Shown here: positions 56,619 through 64,000 of the stretch, one piece after another
How positions within the stretch are numbered: position 1 is the stretch's first letter
Layout of the letters: the number at the start of each line of letters is the position of its first letter
Source of the DNA: Pseudomonas cavernae
GTDB taxonomy: Bacteria; Pseudomonadota; Gammaproteobacteria; Pseudomonadales; Pseudomonadaceae
Length of the DNA: 64,000 nucleotides
NCBI RefSeq assembly: GCF_003595175.1
Contig: NZ_CP032419.1
Span: 4,712,001-4,776,000, forward strand
Direction of reading: 5' to 3'
The notes under the pieces: generated by a model
What the model saw: the letters and a program-made list of their open reading frames with translations, nothing else
The model's database searches: none
What the model was told of the DNA's origin: nothing
Made by a program: the position numbers and the translations under genes

Positions 56619-57761
56619 TCACACGGGTGCCGGCTCGGCGAAGTCATCCTGCCGCCAGACCAGCCAGACGAAACCGGCCGCGCCGAGCGCCATCAGCAGC
56701 GGCAAGGCGTGGCCGCTCAGCCACTGGCTGGCGGCGCCGGTGAACAGCGGCCCGATCAGACAACCGATGCCCCACAACTGGGAAACATGGGCATTGGCGC
56801 GCACCAGCTCGTCGTCGCGATAGCGCTCGCCGATCAGGATCAGCGCCAGGGTGAACAGGCCGCCGGCACTGGCGCCGAACAGCAGCAGCAGCGGCCAGAC
56901 CAAGTCCGTGTGCAGCAACAGCGGCAGGCTCAGGCTGGACAGCAACAACAGCAAGCCGCAGGCGCGGAACAGGCTGATACGCGGCATGTAATCGGCCAGC
57001 CAGCCGATCGGCAGCTGCAACGCAGCATCGCCGACCACCACCACGCTGACCAGGGTCAGCGCCAGGCTCTCGCCGAAACCTTCGCGCAGCATATACACCG
57101 GCATCAGGGTGAGGATCATCGCCTCAAACGCGGCGAACAGCGCCACCGCCCAGGCAATCGCCGGCAAGCGCCGGCAGAACGCCCACAACCCGCGCCCGGA
57201 GGCGCTGTGGGCGTCGACCCGCGGCGCGCCGCTGCGGCCGAACAGCACCAGCGAACCGCCGATCAGTAGACCGGTGCCAGCCCAGAAGCCCGAGTCGGTG
57301 GCGCTGCCGAGGGCGCCCAACAGCAGCGGCCCGGACAGCTGGCTGAGGGCATAGCCGGTGCCGTACAGCGCCACCAGGCGACCGCGCCACCGCTCCGGCG
57401 CCAGCTGATTGATCCAGCTTTCACCGAGAATGAACACCACCGTCAGCGCCACCCCGATCACCAGGCGCAGCGCCAGCCACAACGGATAACTCGGCAGCAG
57501 GGCGAGCAGCGCCACCGATAGCGCGCTGAACAGCAGGCACGCCTGCATCAGGCGGGTCACCCCCAGGCGCGCCGCCCAGCGCCCGGCCACCAGCGCGCCG
57601 AGCAGCACGCCGAGCGCCGGGGTGGCGGCCATCACGCCGATGGCGAAGCTGTCGTAGCCCCAACTTTCCAGGCGAAGCGACACCAGCGGCATGGTCACGC
57701 CCAGCGCCAGGCCGATGCTGATCACCGCCGCGCACACGGCGAAATAGGTTCCCCAACGCAT
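56619..57761 (-). CDS. MFS transporter
   Basis: A 380-residue, 12-helix transporter. The major facilitator signature GRWAARLGVTRLMQ between helices 2 and 3 and LQLPIGWLADYMPR in the second half are present. It resembles YcaD-like small-molecule carriers. Substrate unknown; the pau context suggests an amine, but this is a guess. GAAGGA sits before ATG 57761. Confidence 0.9.
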   Translation of the reverse strand: MRWGTYFAVCAAVISIGLALGVTMPLVSLRLESWGYDSFAIGVMAATPALGVLLGALVAGRWAARLGVTRLMQACLLFSALSVALLALLPSYPLWLALRLVIGVALTVVFILGESWINQLAPERWRGRLVALYGTGYALSQLSGPLLLGALGSATDSGFWAGTGLLIGGSLVLFGRSGAPRVDAHSASGRGLWAFCRRLPAIAWAVALFAAFEAMILTLMPVYMLREGFGESLALTLVSVVVVGDAALQLPIGWLADYMPRISLFRACGLLLLLSSLSLPLLLHTDLVWPLLLLFGASAGGLFTLALILIGERYRDDELVRANAHVSQLWGIGCLIGPLFTGAASQWLSGHALPLLMALGAAGFVWLVWRQDDFAEPAPV

Positions 57762-57803
57762 GCCGTCCTTCTCCCTCGCATGGCAAACCGCAGTGCCTGA
57801 AAG

Positions 57804-57837
57804 CAAAACGGCCGGGTTCCGCAAGGAAACCCGGCCG
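57804..57837 (-). terminator. Terminator after kauB
   Basis: A 10-bp stem CGGCCGGGTT/AACCCGGCCG, on the minus strand followed by TTTTG. It ends the kauB transcript before the MFS gene. Confidence 0.85.
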
Positions 57838-57910
57838 CAGGTGTGGCTCAACGCAGAGCCGGCCCCGAAGGGCGGACCTTCAGGCGGTTGCCCGCCCGAC
57901 TTGCAGGATC

Positions 57911-59404
57911 TTAGAGCTTGATCCAGGTGGCTTTCAGTTCGGTGTACTTGTCGAACGCATGCAGCGACTTGTCGCGGCCGTTGCCGGACTGCTTGAAGCC
58001 GCCGAACGGCGCGGTCATGTCGCCGCCATCGTACTGGTTGACCCACATGCTGCCGACGCGCAGCGCCTTGGCCGCCAGGTGCGCCTTGGACAGGTTGCTG
58101 GTCCAGATCGCTGCGGCCAGACCATAGATGCTGTCGTTGGCGATGGCGATGGCTTCCTCGGTGCTGTCGAACGGGATCACCGTCAGCACCGGACCGAAGA
58201 TTTCTTCCTTGGCGATACGCATGGCGTTATGCGCGTCGTCGAAGATGGTCGGCTCGACATACACGCCACCGGTCTCCTCCAGGGTGCGCTTGCCGCCGCA
58301 GAGCAGCTTGGCCTTGTCCGCATGGCCGGCTTCGATGTAGGACAGCACGGTATTCAGGTGGCCAGCGTCGACCAGCGCGCCGACCTTGGTCGCCGGGTCC
58401 AGCGCATGGCCGGCCTGCCAGCCGCGCATGGCCTCCAGCACCAGCGACATGAACTGCTCCTTGATCGAGCGCTCCACCAGCAGGCGCGAGCCAGCGGTGC
58501 ACATCTCGCCCTGGTTGAAGCAGATCGCCGCGGCAGCCGCTTCGGCAGCAGCCTTGAGGTCCGGCGCATCGGCGAAGACGATGTTGGCGCTCTTGCCGCC
58601 GGCCTCCAGCCAGACGCGCTTCATGTTCGATTCGCCGGCGTAGATCATCAGTTGCTTGGCGATCTTGGTCGAGCCGGTGAACACCAGGGTATCGACATCC
58701 ATGTGCAGCGCCAGGGCCTTGCCCACTGTGTGGCCATAGCCCGGCAGGACGTTGAGCACGCCGGCCGGAATGCCGGCCTCGATGGCCAGTTGGGCGATGC
58801 GCAGGGCGGTCAGCGGCGACTTCTCGGACGGTTTGACGATTACCGAGTTACCAGTGGCCAGCGCCGGGCCGAGCTTCCAGGCGGTCATGATCATCGGGAA
58901 GTTCCACGGCACGATGGCGGCAACCACGCCGACCGGCTCGCGGGTGACCAGGCCCAACTCGTCATGCGGGGTGGCGGCCACTTCGTCGTAGATCTTGTCG
59001 ATCGCCTCGCCGCTCCAGCGGATCGCGCGCGAGGCGCCCGGCACGTCGATGCCCAGGGCGTCGCTGATCGGCTTGCCCATGTCCAGTGTTTCCAGCAGGG
59101 CCAGCTCCTCGGCATGGGCGTCCATCAGGTCGGCGAAGCGGATCATGATCTTCTTGCGTGCAACCGGCGCTAGACGCGACCACACGCCCGACTCGAAGGT
59201 GGCGCGGGCGTCCTGCACGGCCAGTTCGGCATCCGGCGCATCGCAGCTGGCGACCAGGCCGAGCAGGCGGCCATCGACCGGGCTGACGCACTCGAAGGTG
59301 GCGCCGGAGAGCGCATCGCGATATTCGCCGTGGACGAAGGCGCGGCCCTCGATCTTCAGGGCATCGGCGCGCTGTTCCCAATCGGCACGGGTCAAGCTGG
59401 TCAT
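57911..59404 (-). CDS. kauB: KauB/PauC aldehyde dehydrogenase
   Basis: A 497-residue NAD(P)-dependent aldehyde dehydrogenase. The catalytic Cys is in FNQGEMCTAGSRLLV and the Glu in WLEAGGKSANIV; PWNFPMIMTAWKLGPAL is the coenzyme segment. KauB acts on 4-guanidinobutyraldehyde and gamma-glutamyl aminoaldehydes in arginine and polyamine breakdown. It is divergent from the cupin gene and has a strong terminator downstream. Confidence 0.95.
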   Translation of the reverse strand: MTSLTRADWEQRADALKIEGRAFVHGEYRDALSGATFECVSPVDGRLLGLVASCDAPDAELAVQDARATFESGVWSRLAPVARKKIMIRFADLMDAHAEELALLETLDMGKPISDALGIDVPGASRAIRWSGEAIDKIYDEVAATPHDELGLVTREPVGVVAAIVPWNFPMIMTAWKLGPALATGNSVIVKPSEKSPLTALRIAQLAIEAGIPAGVLNVLPGYGHTVGKALALHMDVDTLVFTGSTKIAKQLMIYAGESNMKRVWLEAGGKSANIVFADAPDLKAAAEAAAAAICFNQGEMCTAGSRLLVERSIKEQFMSLVLEAMRGWQAGHALDPATKVGALVDAGHLNTVLSYIEAGHADKAKLLCGGKRTLEETGGVYVEPTIFDDAHNAMRIAKEEIFGPVLTVIPFDSTEEAIAIANDSIYGLAAAIWTSNLSKAHLAAKALRVGSMWVNQYDGGDMTAPFGGFKQSGNGRDKSLHAFDKYTELKATWIKL

Positions 59405-59628
59405 ACGGGCATCCTCTTATTGTGCTGGCTGCGCGGCAATTCCCGCGCGCCCGAAAACGGCATGGCCTCGTCGGCCAAGGTGCGACAACACTAAACCGGG
59501 CATGCGCCATTTTCAATATTTTTGACATAAGCGCGATAAACGCCCTTGTCATGTTCGTTTTATTAAACATAGACTGCCGCCATCCGGCCCTAACAGGCCG
59601 CCACCACCTGCCAATGACGTCGCCCCGC

Positions 59629-59994
59629 ATGAACATTCAGCAGATCGTCGATTTCGCCAGCGCCACCAGCACCGCCGAACACTACCGCCCAGCCGCGGAA
59701 AAAGTCCTCAAGGGTGACCCGCAGCAGAGCGTGCGCAACCACTACGCCAGCCCCTGCGGCCAGTTCAGCGCCGGCATCTGGGAAGGCGCGGTCGGCCAGT
59801 GGACGGTGAGCTACAGCGAACACGAGTATTGCGAGATCCTCCAGGGCGTCTCGGTGCTGCGCGATGCCGACGGCAACAGCAAGACCCTGCGTGCCGGCGA
59901 CCGCTTCGTCATCCCCGCCGGTTTTCGCGGCACCTGGGAAGTGCTGGAGCCGTGCCGCAAGGTCTATGTGATCTTCGAACAGGCCAGCGCCTGA
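59629..59994 (+). CDS. Cupin-domain protein beside kauB
   Basis: A 121-residue protein with a cupin barrel (SEHEYCEILQGVSVLRDADG, DRFVIPAGFRGTWEV). Likely a small-molecule binding or regulatory cupin of the polyamine locus. The start at 59629 (MNIQQIVDF) or 59614 (MTSPRMN) cannot be decided, as no ribosome site stands out. Divergent from kauB with a shared 224-bp control region. Confidence 0.88.
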   Translation: MNIQQIVDFASATSTAEHYRPAAEKVLKGDPQQSVRNHYASPCGQFSAGIWEGAVGQWTVSYSEHEYCEILQGVSVLRDADGNSKTLRAGDRFVIPAGFRGTWEVLEPCRKVYVIFEQASA

Positions 59995-60021
59995 TCCCAG
60001 TCGATTCCTGCGTGAACCTTG

Positions 60022-60048
60022 GCCCGCCACTTGGCGGGCATTTTCTTG
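60022..60048 (+). terminator. Terminator after the cupin gene
   Basis: A perfect 7-bp stem GCCCGCC/GGCGGGC with an ACTT loop followed by ATTTTCTT. Confidence 0.8.
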
Positions 60049-60090
60049 CCTGCGGTTCAGGTGAAAAAACCCAGGCAAAAAACTGCAGGC

Positions 60091-60120
60091 AAAAAAAACC
60101 CGCCGGAGGGCGGGTTCTTT
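60091..60120 (-). terminator. Terminator after rpmG
   Basis: An 8-bp stem AACCCGCC/GGCGGGTT; on the minus strand it is followed by a run of eight T. It ends the rpmB-rpmG transcript. Confidence 0.9.
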
Positions 60121-60138
60121 TCAGCAGGAGCGGATCAA

Positions 60139-60294
60139 TTACTTGATCTTGGCTTCCTTGTACATCACGTGCTTACGGATGGTCGGATCGAATTTTTTGA
60201 TTTCGATCTTATCCGGGGTGGTGCGCTTGTTCTTGTCGGTGGTGTAGAAGTGGCCGGTACCGGCGCTGGACACCAAACGGATCAGTTCACGCAT
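60139..60294 (-). CDS. rpmG: Ribosomal protein bL33
   Basis: A 51-residue large-subunit protein, [20 protein letters not shown]. It lacks the zinc-binding cysteines, so it is the zinc-independent (C-minus) form. ATG at 60294 is the family start. It is 10 bp after rpmB and ends in a strong terminator. Confidence 0.97.
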   Translation of the reverse strand: MRELIRLVSSAGTGHFYTTDKNKRTTPDKIEIKKFDPTIRKHVMYKEAKIK

Positions 60295-60304
60295 GACTTG
60301 CTCC

Positions 60305-60541
60305 TTAAACCTTTTCGCCGCGAGCGCGCAGCTCGGACAACACGACATCAATACCACGCTTGTCGATGATGCGCATACCCTTGGCGGACAGACGCAGACG
60401 GACGAAGCGGTTCTCGGACTCGACCCAGAAGCGGTGATGCTGCAGGTTCGGCAGGAAACGACGGCGGGTTTTGTTGTTCGCGTGGGAAATGTTATTCCCG
60501 GTTACCGGACCCTTACCGGTAACTTGACAGACTCTCGACAT
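60305..60541 (-). CDS. rpmB: Ribosomal protein bL28
   Basis: A 78-residue large-subunit protein, [20 protein letters not shown]. Standard length and motif. It is first in the rpmB-rpmG operon. A GC-rich inverted repeat (60565-60587) lies in its leader, which is about 140 bases long if the promoter at 60690-60718 is right. Confidence 0.97.
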   Translation of the reverse strand: MSRVCQVTGKGPVTGNNISHANNKTRRRFLPNLQHHRFWVESENRFVRLRLSAKGMRIIDKRGIDVVLSELRARGEKV

Positions 60542-60689
60542 ACCTCAGCCCTCTAAAACCACATGCCCAACCCGGCATGGGTTGGCCGCTTAAACTCATA
60601 GTCAGTTGGCGCTCTGCGCCGCGTTTCTTCAGGGTCTTACCGGCCACACCTACAAGCGAAGGAACCGGGCCCCTAGAAAAGAGCGCTGC

Positions 60690-60718
60690 TTTATACCAGA
60701 AAGCCCTGCCAGCAACAA
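60690..60718 (-). promoter_or_regulatory. Candidate sigma-70 promoter for rpmB
   Basis: On the minus strand TTGTTG, a 17-bp spacer, and TATAAA. It predicts a leader of about 140 bases holding the hairpin at 60565-60587. The 363-base gap 60542-60904 contains this, a promoter on the other strand (60821-60849) and no gene I can support. Confidence 0.6.
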
Positions 60719-60820
60719 GGACAACGCTGCCCGCAGCGACGCCCTCGACAGCCGGCATCCATGACGCACGCCGCCGGCTCATGGCTCTCAGGAGCGCCGA
60801 CCGTTCGTCAGCCGCCGGCG

Positions 60821-60849
60821 TTGTTCCGTGCCGGCCCATGGTCTAGGGT
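60821..60849 (+). promoter_or_regulatory. Candidate promoter for the dipeptide-binding protein gene
   Basis: TTGTTC (60821-60826), a 17-bp spacer and TAGGGT (60844-60849), 55 bases before the ATG at 60905. The hexamers are moderate matches. Confidence 0.4.
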
Positions 60850-60904
60850 AAGCCCTTTCCAGCGCGCCCGCGGATGGGCCGCCGCCTCGCCCAGGAGTAA
60901 TGCC

Positions 60905-62482
60905 ATGCGTTTCGCTGCCTTGCCACTACTGTTCGCCCCGCTACTGGCCCAGGCCGCCACCCTCAGCGTCTGCACCGAAAGCAGCCCGGAAGGCTTCGAC
61001 GTCGTGCAGTACAACTCACTGACCACCACCAACGCCTCCGCCGACGTGCTGATGAACCGCCTGGTCGACTTCGACGCCGCCAGCGGCGAGCTGCGTCCGA
61101 GCCTGGCCGAACGCTGGGAGGTCAGCGCCGACGGCCTGAGCTACAGCTTCACCCTGCGTCCCGGGGTCAAGTTTCACCACACCGACTGGTTCAGCCCCAG
61201 CCGCGAGCTGAACGCCGCGGACGTGCTGTTCAGCTTCCAGCGCATGCTCGACCCGGCCAACCCCTGGCACCGGGTGGCGCAGAGCGGCTATCCGCACGCC
61301 CAGTCGATGCAGCTGCCGAGCCTGATCAAGAGCATAGAGGCGCCCGATCCGCTGCACGTGCGCTTCACCCTCGCCCACCCCGACGCGACCTTCCTCGCCA
61401 CCCTGAGCATGGGCTTCGCCTCGATCTATTCCGCCGAGTACGCCGAGCAACTGCTCAAGGCCGGCACGCCGGAGCAGCTCAACAGCCAGCCGATCGGCAG
61501 CGGCCCCTTCGTGTTCAAGCGTTTCCAGAAGGACGCACTGGTGCGCTACGGCGCCAATCCCGAGTATTTCGCCGGCAAGCCCGCAGTCGATCAGCTGGTG
61601 TTCGCCATCACCCCTGACGCCAATGTGCGCCTGCAGAAGCTTCGCCGCGGCGAGTGCCAGATCGCCCTGTCGCCGAAACCGCTGGACCTGCGCGCCGCCG
61701 CCGGCGAGCCGAGCCTGCAAGTACTCGACACCCCGGCCTTCATGACCGCCTTCGTCGCCCTCAACAGCCAACATGCGCCGCTGGACAAGGCCGAGGTACG
61801 CCAGGCGATCAACCTCGCCTTCGACAAGACCAGCTACCTGAAGGCGGTGTTCGAGGACGGCGCCCGCGCCGCCAACGGCCCCTACCCGCCGAACACCTGG
61901 AGCTACGCCGGCGAGCTGCCCGGCTACGCCCACGACCCCGCGCAGGCCCGCGCGCTGCTGGCCAAGGCCGGGCTGGCCGAGGGCTTCAAGACCACAATCT
62001 GGACCCGGCCGTCGAGCAGCCTGCTCAACCCCAACCCCAGCCTCGGCGCCCAGCTGCTGCAGGCCGACCTGGCCGAAGTCGGCATTCAGGCCGAGATCCG
62101 CGTGGTCGAATGGGGCGAGCTGATCCGCCGCGCCAAGGCCGGTGAGCATGACCTGCTGTTCATGGGCTGGGCCGGCGACAACGGCGATCCGGACAACTTC
62201 CTCACCCCGCAGTTTTCCTGCGCGGCGGTGCAGGCCGGGACCAACTTCGCACGCTATTGCGACCCCGAACTGGATCGCCTGATCGACGCCGGCAAACGCA
62301 GCAGCGCTCAGGCCGAACGCAGCCGGCTATATAAGGCAGCGCAGCAGCTGATCCAGCAGCAGGCGCTGTGGCTGCCGCTGGCGCACCCGCGCGCCGCGGT
62401 GCTGGCGCGCAAGGAAGTCACGGGTTATCAAGTCAGCCCATTCGGCCGCCAGGACTTCGCCAGAGTCAGCCTGCAACGCTGA
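60905..62482 (+). CDS. Periplasmic dipeptide/oligopeptide-binding protein
   Basis: A 525-residue solute-binding protein of the SBP_bac_5 (DppA/OppA) family. Signal peptide MRFAALPLLFAPLLAQA; family segment VLFSFQRMLDPANPWH and a C-terminal GWAGDNGDPDNFLTPQFSC, which is typical of DppA. It binds peptides for an ABC importer. No permease gene lies next to it. The ATG at 60905 follows CAGGAG. Confidence 0.92.
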   Translation: MRFAALPLLFAPLLAQAATLSVCTESSPEGFDVVQYNSLTTTNASADVLMNRLVDFDAASGELRPSLAERWEVSADGLSYSFTLRPGVKFHHTDWFSPSRELNAADVLFSFQRMLDPANPWHRVAQSGYPHAQSMQLPSLIKSIEAPDPLHVRFTLAHPDATFLATLSMGFASIYSAEYAEQLLKAGTPEQLNSQPIGSGPFVFKRFQKDALVRYGANPEYFAGKPAVDQLVFAITPDANVRLQKLRRGECQIALSPKPLDLRAAAGEPSLQVLDTPAFMTAFVALNSQHAPLDKAEVRQAINLAFDKTSYLKAVFEDGARAANGPYPPNTWSYAGELPGYAHDPAQARALLAKAGLAEGFKTTIWTRPSSSLLNPNPSLGAQLLQADLAEVGIQAEIRVVEWGELIRRAKAGEHDLLFMGWAGDNGDPDNFLTPQFSCAAVQAGTNFARYCDPELDRLIDAGKRSSAQAERSRLYKAAQQLIQQQALWLPLAHPRAAVLARKEVTGYQVSPFGRQDFARVSLQR

Positions 62483-62498
62483 GCGCTCAGCCCGCCAA

Positions 62499-62527
62499 GG
62501 TGGATGGAACCGCGTCATCCACCCTAC
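62499..62527. repeat. Short relative of palindrome family A at the radC stop
   Basis: GGTGGATG (62499-62506) pairs with CATCCACC (62516-62523) across a 9-base loop, followed by CTACA. It includes or abuts the radC stop codon (62524-62526). It lies between convergent genes and may act as a two-way terminator. Confidence 0.6.
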
Positions 62528-63198
62528 ACCCAGCCCAGTTCGGCCATCGACAGCGGCTCGCCGTCGCCGACGATGAAATGGTCGAGCACGCGCACGTCGA
62601 CCAGCGCCAGCGCCTCCTTCAGGCGCTGGGTCAGCACCCGGTCGGCCTGGCTCGGTTCGGCCACCCCGGACGGATGGTTGTGGGTCAGGATCAGCGCCGC
62701 CGCGTTGTGCGCCAGGGCGCGCTTGACCACCTGGCGGGGATAGACGCTGGCGCCGTCCACCGTACCCTGGAACAGCACCTCGAAGGCCAGCACCCGGTGC
62801 TTGGCGTCGAGAAACAGGCAGGCGAACACCTCATGCGGCTCGTGGCGCAGCCGGGCCTTGAGGTAGTCGCGTACCGCCTGCGGGCTTTCCAGCGCCGAGT
62901 CGCGGCGCAGGCGCTCGGCCAGATGCCGGCGGGCCATCTCCAGCACCGCCTGCAACTGGGCGAACTTGGCCGGTCCGAGACCCAGATGCTGGCTGAAACT
63001 GGCCTGATCGGCCTCCAGCAACGGCCGCAAGCCGCCGAAAGCGCTCAATAGATGGCGCGCCAGATCCACCGCACTCTTGCCGGCTACCCCGGTGCGCAGG
63101 AAAATCGCCAGCAACTCGGCGTCGCTCAAGCTCGCCGCACCCAGCTCCAACAGCTTCTCCCGCGGGCGCTCCGCCGCGGGCCAATCACGAATGCTCAT
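62524..63198 (-). CDS. radC: RadC/JAMM-domain DNA repair-associated protein
   Basis: A 224-residue protein. An N-terminal helix-hairpin-helix-like region is followed by the JAMM metalloprotease-like motif [16 protein letters not shown]. The RadC name is historical; its activity is unresolved. It is divergent from coaBC, as in many bacteria. Confidence 0.95.
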   Translation of the reverse strand: MSIRDWPAAERPREKLLELGAASLSDAELLAIFLRTGVAGKSAVDLARHLLSAFGGLRPLLEADQASFSQHLGLGPAKFAQLQAVLEMARRHLAERLRRDSALESPQAVRDYLKARLRHEPHEVFACLFLDAKHRVLAFEVLFQGTVDGASVYPRQVVKRALAHNAAALILTHNHPSGVAEPSQADRVLTQRLKEALALVDVRVLDHFIVGDGEPLSMAELGWV

Positions 63199-63334
63199 AG
63201 CCTCTCCCTGTCGAGCCGGCCCGCTGCTCCGGTGCGGGCGCTGTGATATCGTAGCCGAACTTTTTTGCGCGGCGACAGGCCAGGGGAGGCGGCGTCACCG
63301 CCGACTCCATTCACTCTGTATTTAAGGCAGTTCT

Positions 63335-64000
63335 ATGCAGCGGCTGTATCGGAAACGCATCGTCCTCGGCGTGGGTGGCGGCATTGCCGCGTACAAGAGC
63401 GCCGAACTGGTTCGCCGCCTGCGCGACCAAGGCGCCGAAGTGCGGGTGGTGATGACCCAGGGCGGACGCGAATTCATCACCCCGCTGACCCTGCAGGCGC
63501 TATCCGGCCATCCGGTGCACCTGGATCTGCTCGACCCGGCTGCCGAGGCTGCCATGGGCCATATCGAACTGGCGCGCTGGGCCGACCTGGTGCTGATCGC
63601 CCCGGCCACCGCCGATCTGCTGGCACGCCTGGCCCAAGGCGTGGCCAACGACCTGCTGACCACCCTGGTGCTGGCCACCGACGCCACCATTGCCCTCGCC
63701 CCGGCGATGAATCAAGCCATGTGGCGCGACCCGGCGACCCAGGCCAACCTCGACCTGCTCGCCCAGCGCGGCCTGCGTGTGTTCGGCCCCGCCTCGGGCA
63801 GCCAAGCCTGCGGCGACGTCGGCCTCGGCCGCATGCTGGAGGCCGACGATCTGGCCGAGCTGGCCGCCGACTGTTTCCAGCGCCAGGTGCTGGATGGCAA
63901 GCACGTGCTGATCACCGCCGGACCGACCCAGGAAAACATCGACCCGGTGCGTTACATCACCAACCACAGCTCCGGCAAGATGGGCTTCGCCCTCGCCGAG
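63335..64000 (+). CDS. coaBC: Bifunctional phosphopantothenoylcysteine decarboxylase/synthetase (N-terminal part)
   Basis: 222 codons are visible before the window ends. The N-terminal flavoprotein decarboxylase (CoaC) has [23 protein letters not shown] and the catalytic Cys region [14 protein letters not shown]. The CoaB synthetase part begins at [15 protein letters not shown]. It makes 4'-phosphopantetheine for CoA. The full protein should be about 400 residues. Divergent from radC. Confidence 0.97.
   Translation, partial: MQRLYRKRIVLGVGGGIAAYKSAELVRRLRDQGAEVRVVMTQGGREFITPLTLQALSGHPVHLDLLDPAAEAAMGHIELARWADLVLIAPATADLLARLAQGVANDLLTTLVLATDATIALAPAMNQAMWRDPATQANLDLLAQRGLRVFGPASGSQACGDVGLGRMLEADDLAELAADCFQRQVLDGKHVLITAGPTQENIDPVRYITNHSSGKMGFALAE

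Noticed and set aside
59515..59580. A possible PauR operator formed by TGACA and TGTCA between kauB and the cupin gene
   Set aside because: The half sites are short and far apart, and I do not know the PauR consensus well enough to claim it.

Overview
The window is GC-rich, densely coded bacterial chromosome from a Pseudomonas of the P. aeruginosa lineage. The evidence is the gene order, which matches from memory the P. aeruginosa segment from about PA5247 to PA5320 (algP, algQ, dsbB, hemYXDC, algR, algZ, argH, cyaA, rnk, cyaY, lysA, dapF, xerC, sutA, amtB-glnK, yifB, rep, xpt, cytochrome c5, pauR, dadX, dadA, lrp, pauB, kauB, rpmG-rpmB, radC, coaBC). Several insertions and replacements argue against P. 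aeruginosa itself. I saw no rRNA, tRNA, CRISPR array, intact transposase or prophage.

Layout. 1-9.2 kb: YaiI-type protein, a cytochrome c-FTR1 iron permease fusion, LysE exporter, TerC, MscS channel, ABC-F ATPase, then algP and an FKBP isomerase. 9.2-16.7 kb: algQ (Rsd), dsbB, the heme operon hemC-hemD-hemX-hemY, and the two-component pair algZ-algR. 17-28.9 kb: argH, small proteins, cyaA, rnk, cyaY, an AraC regulator, then lptM-lysA-dapF-DUF484-xerC-HAD. 29.8-33.2 kb: an rmlBACD dTDP-rhamnose operon inserted into otherwise conserved backbone. 33.3-38.2 kb: sutA, yjbQ, amtB, glnK (with a sigma-54 promoter and an NtrC-type site), ubiK, yifB. 38.3-42.3 kb: an accessory cluster of an ECF42-type sigma factor, a DGPF (YCII) protein, a 49-residue Cys-rich mini-protein, a DUF899 protein, a SnoaL-like protein, a broken AHSA1 remnant and an SRPBCC protein. 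42.3-49.7 kb: LysR regulator, MATE pump, GGDEF-EAL protein, rep, xpt. 50-60 kb: cytochrome c5, then amino-acid and polyamine catabolism (pauR, dadX, ridA, dadA, lrp, pauB, kauB, cupin). 60-64 kb: rpmG/rpmB, a dipeptide-binding protein, radC, and coaBC running off the end.

Most notable signals. (1) Three small transposon-like elements (2735-2875, 49864-50003, 14708-14882) have perfect or near-perfect terminal inverted repeats and short target duplications, and each sits exactly on the stop codon of a gene, regenerating it. The two related copies show paired base changes that preserve an internal hairpin. (2) The ECF42 cluster has a close match to its expected promoter (TGTCGA, 17 bp, CGAC) ahead of the DGPF gene, and an overlooked mini-gene. 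(3) A Pseudomonas REP-type palindrome is embedded in frame inside rmlB. (4) Two families of short palindromic intergenic repeats recur across the window, some overlapping stop codons.

How the genes work together: envelope and surface control (algP/Q/R/Z, rmlBACD, LptM, mscS), heme and iron supply (FTR1, hemCDXY, cyaY, cytochrome c5), nitrogen and amine use (glnK-amtB, dad and pau genes under Lrp and PauR), and cAMP and c-di-GMP signalling (cyaA, GGDEF-EAL) are interleaved with DNA maintenance genes (xerC, rep, radC, yifB). Functions are inferred from sequence recognition only; no database search was run.
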